A stretch of 6,785 nt of DNA, taken from positions 1 through 6,785 of the forward strand of contig CAAFYG010000149.1 of assembly GCA_900767195.1 (NCBI GenBank), given 5' to 3'. The stretch's first letter is position 1, and the number at the start of each line of letters is the position of its first letter. Positions 6,354-6,785 of this stretch are shown piece by piece. Position numbers and translations under genes: made by a program. The DNA is from Clostridia bacterium (GTDB lineage Bacteria; Bacillota; Clostridia; Christensenellales; Borkfalkiaceae). The notes under the pieces are model-generated. The model was not told the origin of the DNA. It worked only from the letters and a program-made list of their open reading frames with translations, and did not search any database.

Positions 6354-6380
6354 GAAATAAGCAAAAAATCTTTGTAATAT
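6352..6380 (+). promoter_or_regulatory. Sigma-A type promoter for the FAD-dependent oxidoreductase gene
   Basis: TTGAAA (6352-6357) and TAATAT (6375-6380) are separated by 17 bases, predicting a start near 6387 and a leader of about 40 bases. A consensus TATAAT also exists at 6378-6383 but would have a spacing of 20 to this -35. Confidence 0.6.
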
Positions 6381-6381
6381 A

Positions 6382-6410
6382 ATTATAACGTCAATACAAT
6401 AAAAAGTCAA
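6382..6410 (-). promoter_or_regulatory. Sigma-A type promoter for the AraC-family gene
   Basis: On the minus strand TTGACT (6405-6410) and a consensus TATAAT (6382-6387) are separated by 17 bases. The predicted start is near 6375, giving a leader of about 40 bases. Its -10 lies one base from that of the divergent promoter, inside the palindrome TATAATTATA (6378-6387). Confidence 0.7.
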
Positions 6411-6416
6411 GGAGAT
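6409..6416 (+). promoter_or_regulatory. Ribosome binding site of the FAD oxidoreductase gene (AAGGAGAT)
   Basis: AAGGAGAT lies 10 bases before the ATG at 6427. An in-frame ATG at 6415 overlaps this site and could not use it, which is why 6427 is preferred. Confidence 0.75.
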
Positions 6417-6426
6417 GTTAAATAAA

Positions 6427-6785
6427 ATGCCATTAAACGAAAAAATTTTACAGGCAGACTTATGTGTGGTGGGCGGCGGCATTGCCGGCACATACGCGGC
6501 AATCACGGCGGCGCGGCTCGGCTTGAAAACGGTGCTGATCCACGAACGCCCCGTTTTCGGCGGCAACGCTTCGGGCGAAATCAGAATGTGGATCTGCGGC
6601 GCGCAGCAGCGGCTGTATAAAGAAGCGGGCTTGCAGGAAGAATTCGAAATCGCCAACTACTATTTCAATCCTTCGAAAAATCATTACTTAAACGACGCGC
6701 TTTTGTATCGCGCCGTCGAGCGCGAGAAAAATCTTACCGCGCTTTTAAATTGCACGTGTTTCGCCGCCGATATGCAACCCGCCGA
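6427..6785 (+). CDS. FAD-dependent oxidoreductase (partial, N-terminal 119 residues)
   Basis: The frame is open from ATG 6427 to the right edge. Seen: a Rossmann FAD-binding fold with strand LCVVGGGIAG (12-21, the GxGxxG type dinucleotide motif), an acidic residue ending the second strand (Glu40, expected to hold the FAD ribose), and GGNASGEIRMW (45-55), followed by an NYYFNPSKNHYLNDALLY stretch (78-95). This order of motifs matches FAD-dependent oxidoreductases of the FAD_oxidored (PF12831-like) family, which are often found in carbohydrate or plant-polymer degradation loci. The substrate is not known and the catalytic part lies beyond the window. It is divergent from the AraC/PocR gene and is probably the first gene of the operon that this regulator controls. 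Confidence 0.88.
   Translation, partial: MPLNEKILQADLCVVGGGIAGTYAAITAARLGLKTVLIHERPVFGGNASGEIRMWICGAQQRLYKEAGLQEEFEIANYYFNPSKNHYLNDALLYRAVEREKNLTALLNCTCFAADMQPA

Noticed and set aside
6415..6426. Earlier in-frame ATG for the FAD oxidoreductase
   Set aside because: It overlaps the AAGGAGAT ribosome binding site, so ribosomes placed there would use 6427 instead.
6336..6656. Longer AraC-family protein starting at 6656
   Set aside because: The extension runs antisense to the FAD oxidoreductase gene and through both divergent promoters; the 6335 start has its own ribosome binding site.

Overview
The window looks like a chromosomal segment of a Gram-positive, Clostridia-type (Firmicutes) bacterium. 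The reasons are strong GGAGG/AAGGAG ribosome binding sites, sigma-A type TTGACA/TATAAT promoters, GC-leaning coding DNA (GCG, GCC and CGC codons are frequent) with very AT-rich gaps between genes, and the gene families present. The order or genus cannot be fixed from the sequence alone. The standard genetic code fits, since TGA is used as a stop. No RNA gene, insertion sequence, CRISPR array or origin was seen, and no gene-free stretch exceeds 300 bases.

Left part (1-3507, minus strand): a compact, translationally coupled ABC transporter cassette. Two paralogous ATP-binding proteins (2572-3507 and 1661-2575) overlap by ATGA. The second overlaps by 11 bases the start of a large ABC-2 type permease (1671 down to 1), which leaves the window without a stop. 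The permease has one N-terminal membrane helix, an extracytoplasmic domain of about 330 residues, and then a helical bundle. The substrate is unknown; export or drug/peptide resistance is an inference from family and context.

Middle (3595-5358): a diacylglycerol-kinase-family lipid kinase (3595-4551, minus) lies upstream of the ABC cassette, 87 bases from it. It is divergent from a TetR-family regulator (4762-5358, plus). The gap between them holds a good plus-strand promoter whose -10 region is palindromic, then short repeats and a small GC hairpin ahead of the TetR start. The layout suggests that the TetR protein controls itself and perhaps the kinase and ABC genes.

Right part (5359-6785): an AraC-family regulator with a PocR-like cysteine-containing sensory domain (5466-6335, minus) is divergent from an FAD-dependent oxidoreductase (6427 to the right edge, plus, partial). 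The two promoters in the 91-base gap are interleaved: each predicted transcription start falls within or at the edge of the other's -10 box, so both probably cannot be occupied at once. The convergent gap between TetR and AraC (5359-5465) holds two exact 12-bp direct repeats 21 bp apart, immediately upstream of a well-formed extended -10 promoter that points antisense into the AraC gene. This is the most unusual structure in the window.

The genes form two modules: lipid kinase/ABC/TetR, probably envelope-related, and AraC/FAD enzyme, probably catabolic. Nothing seen ties the two together beyond adjacency.
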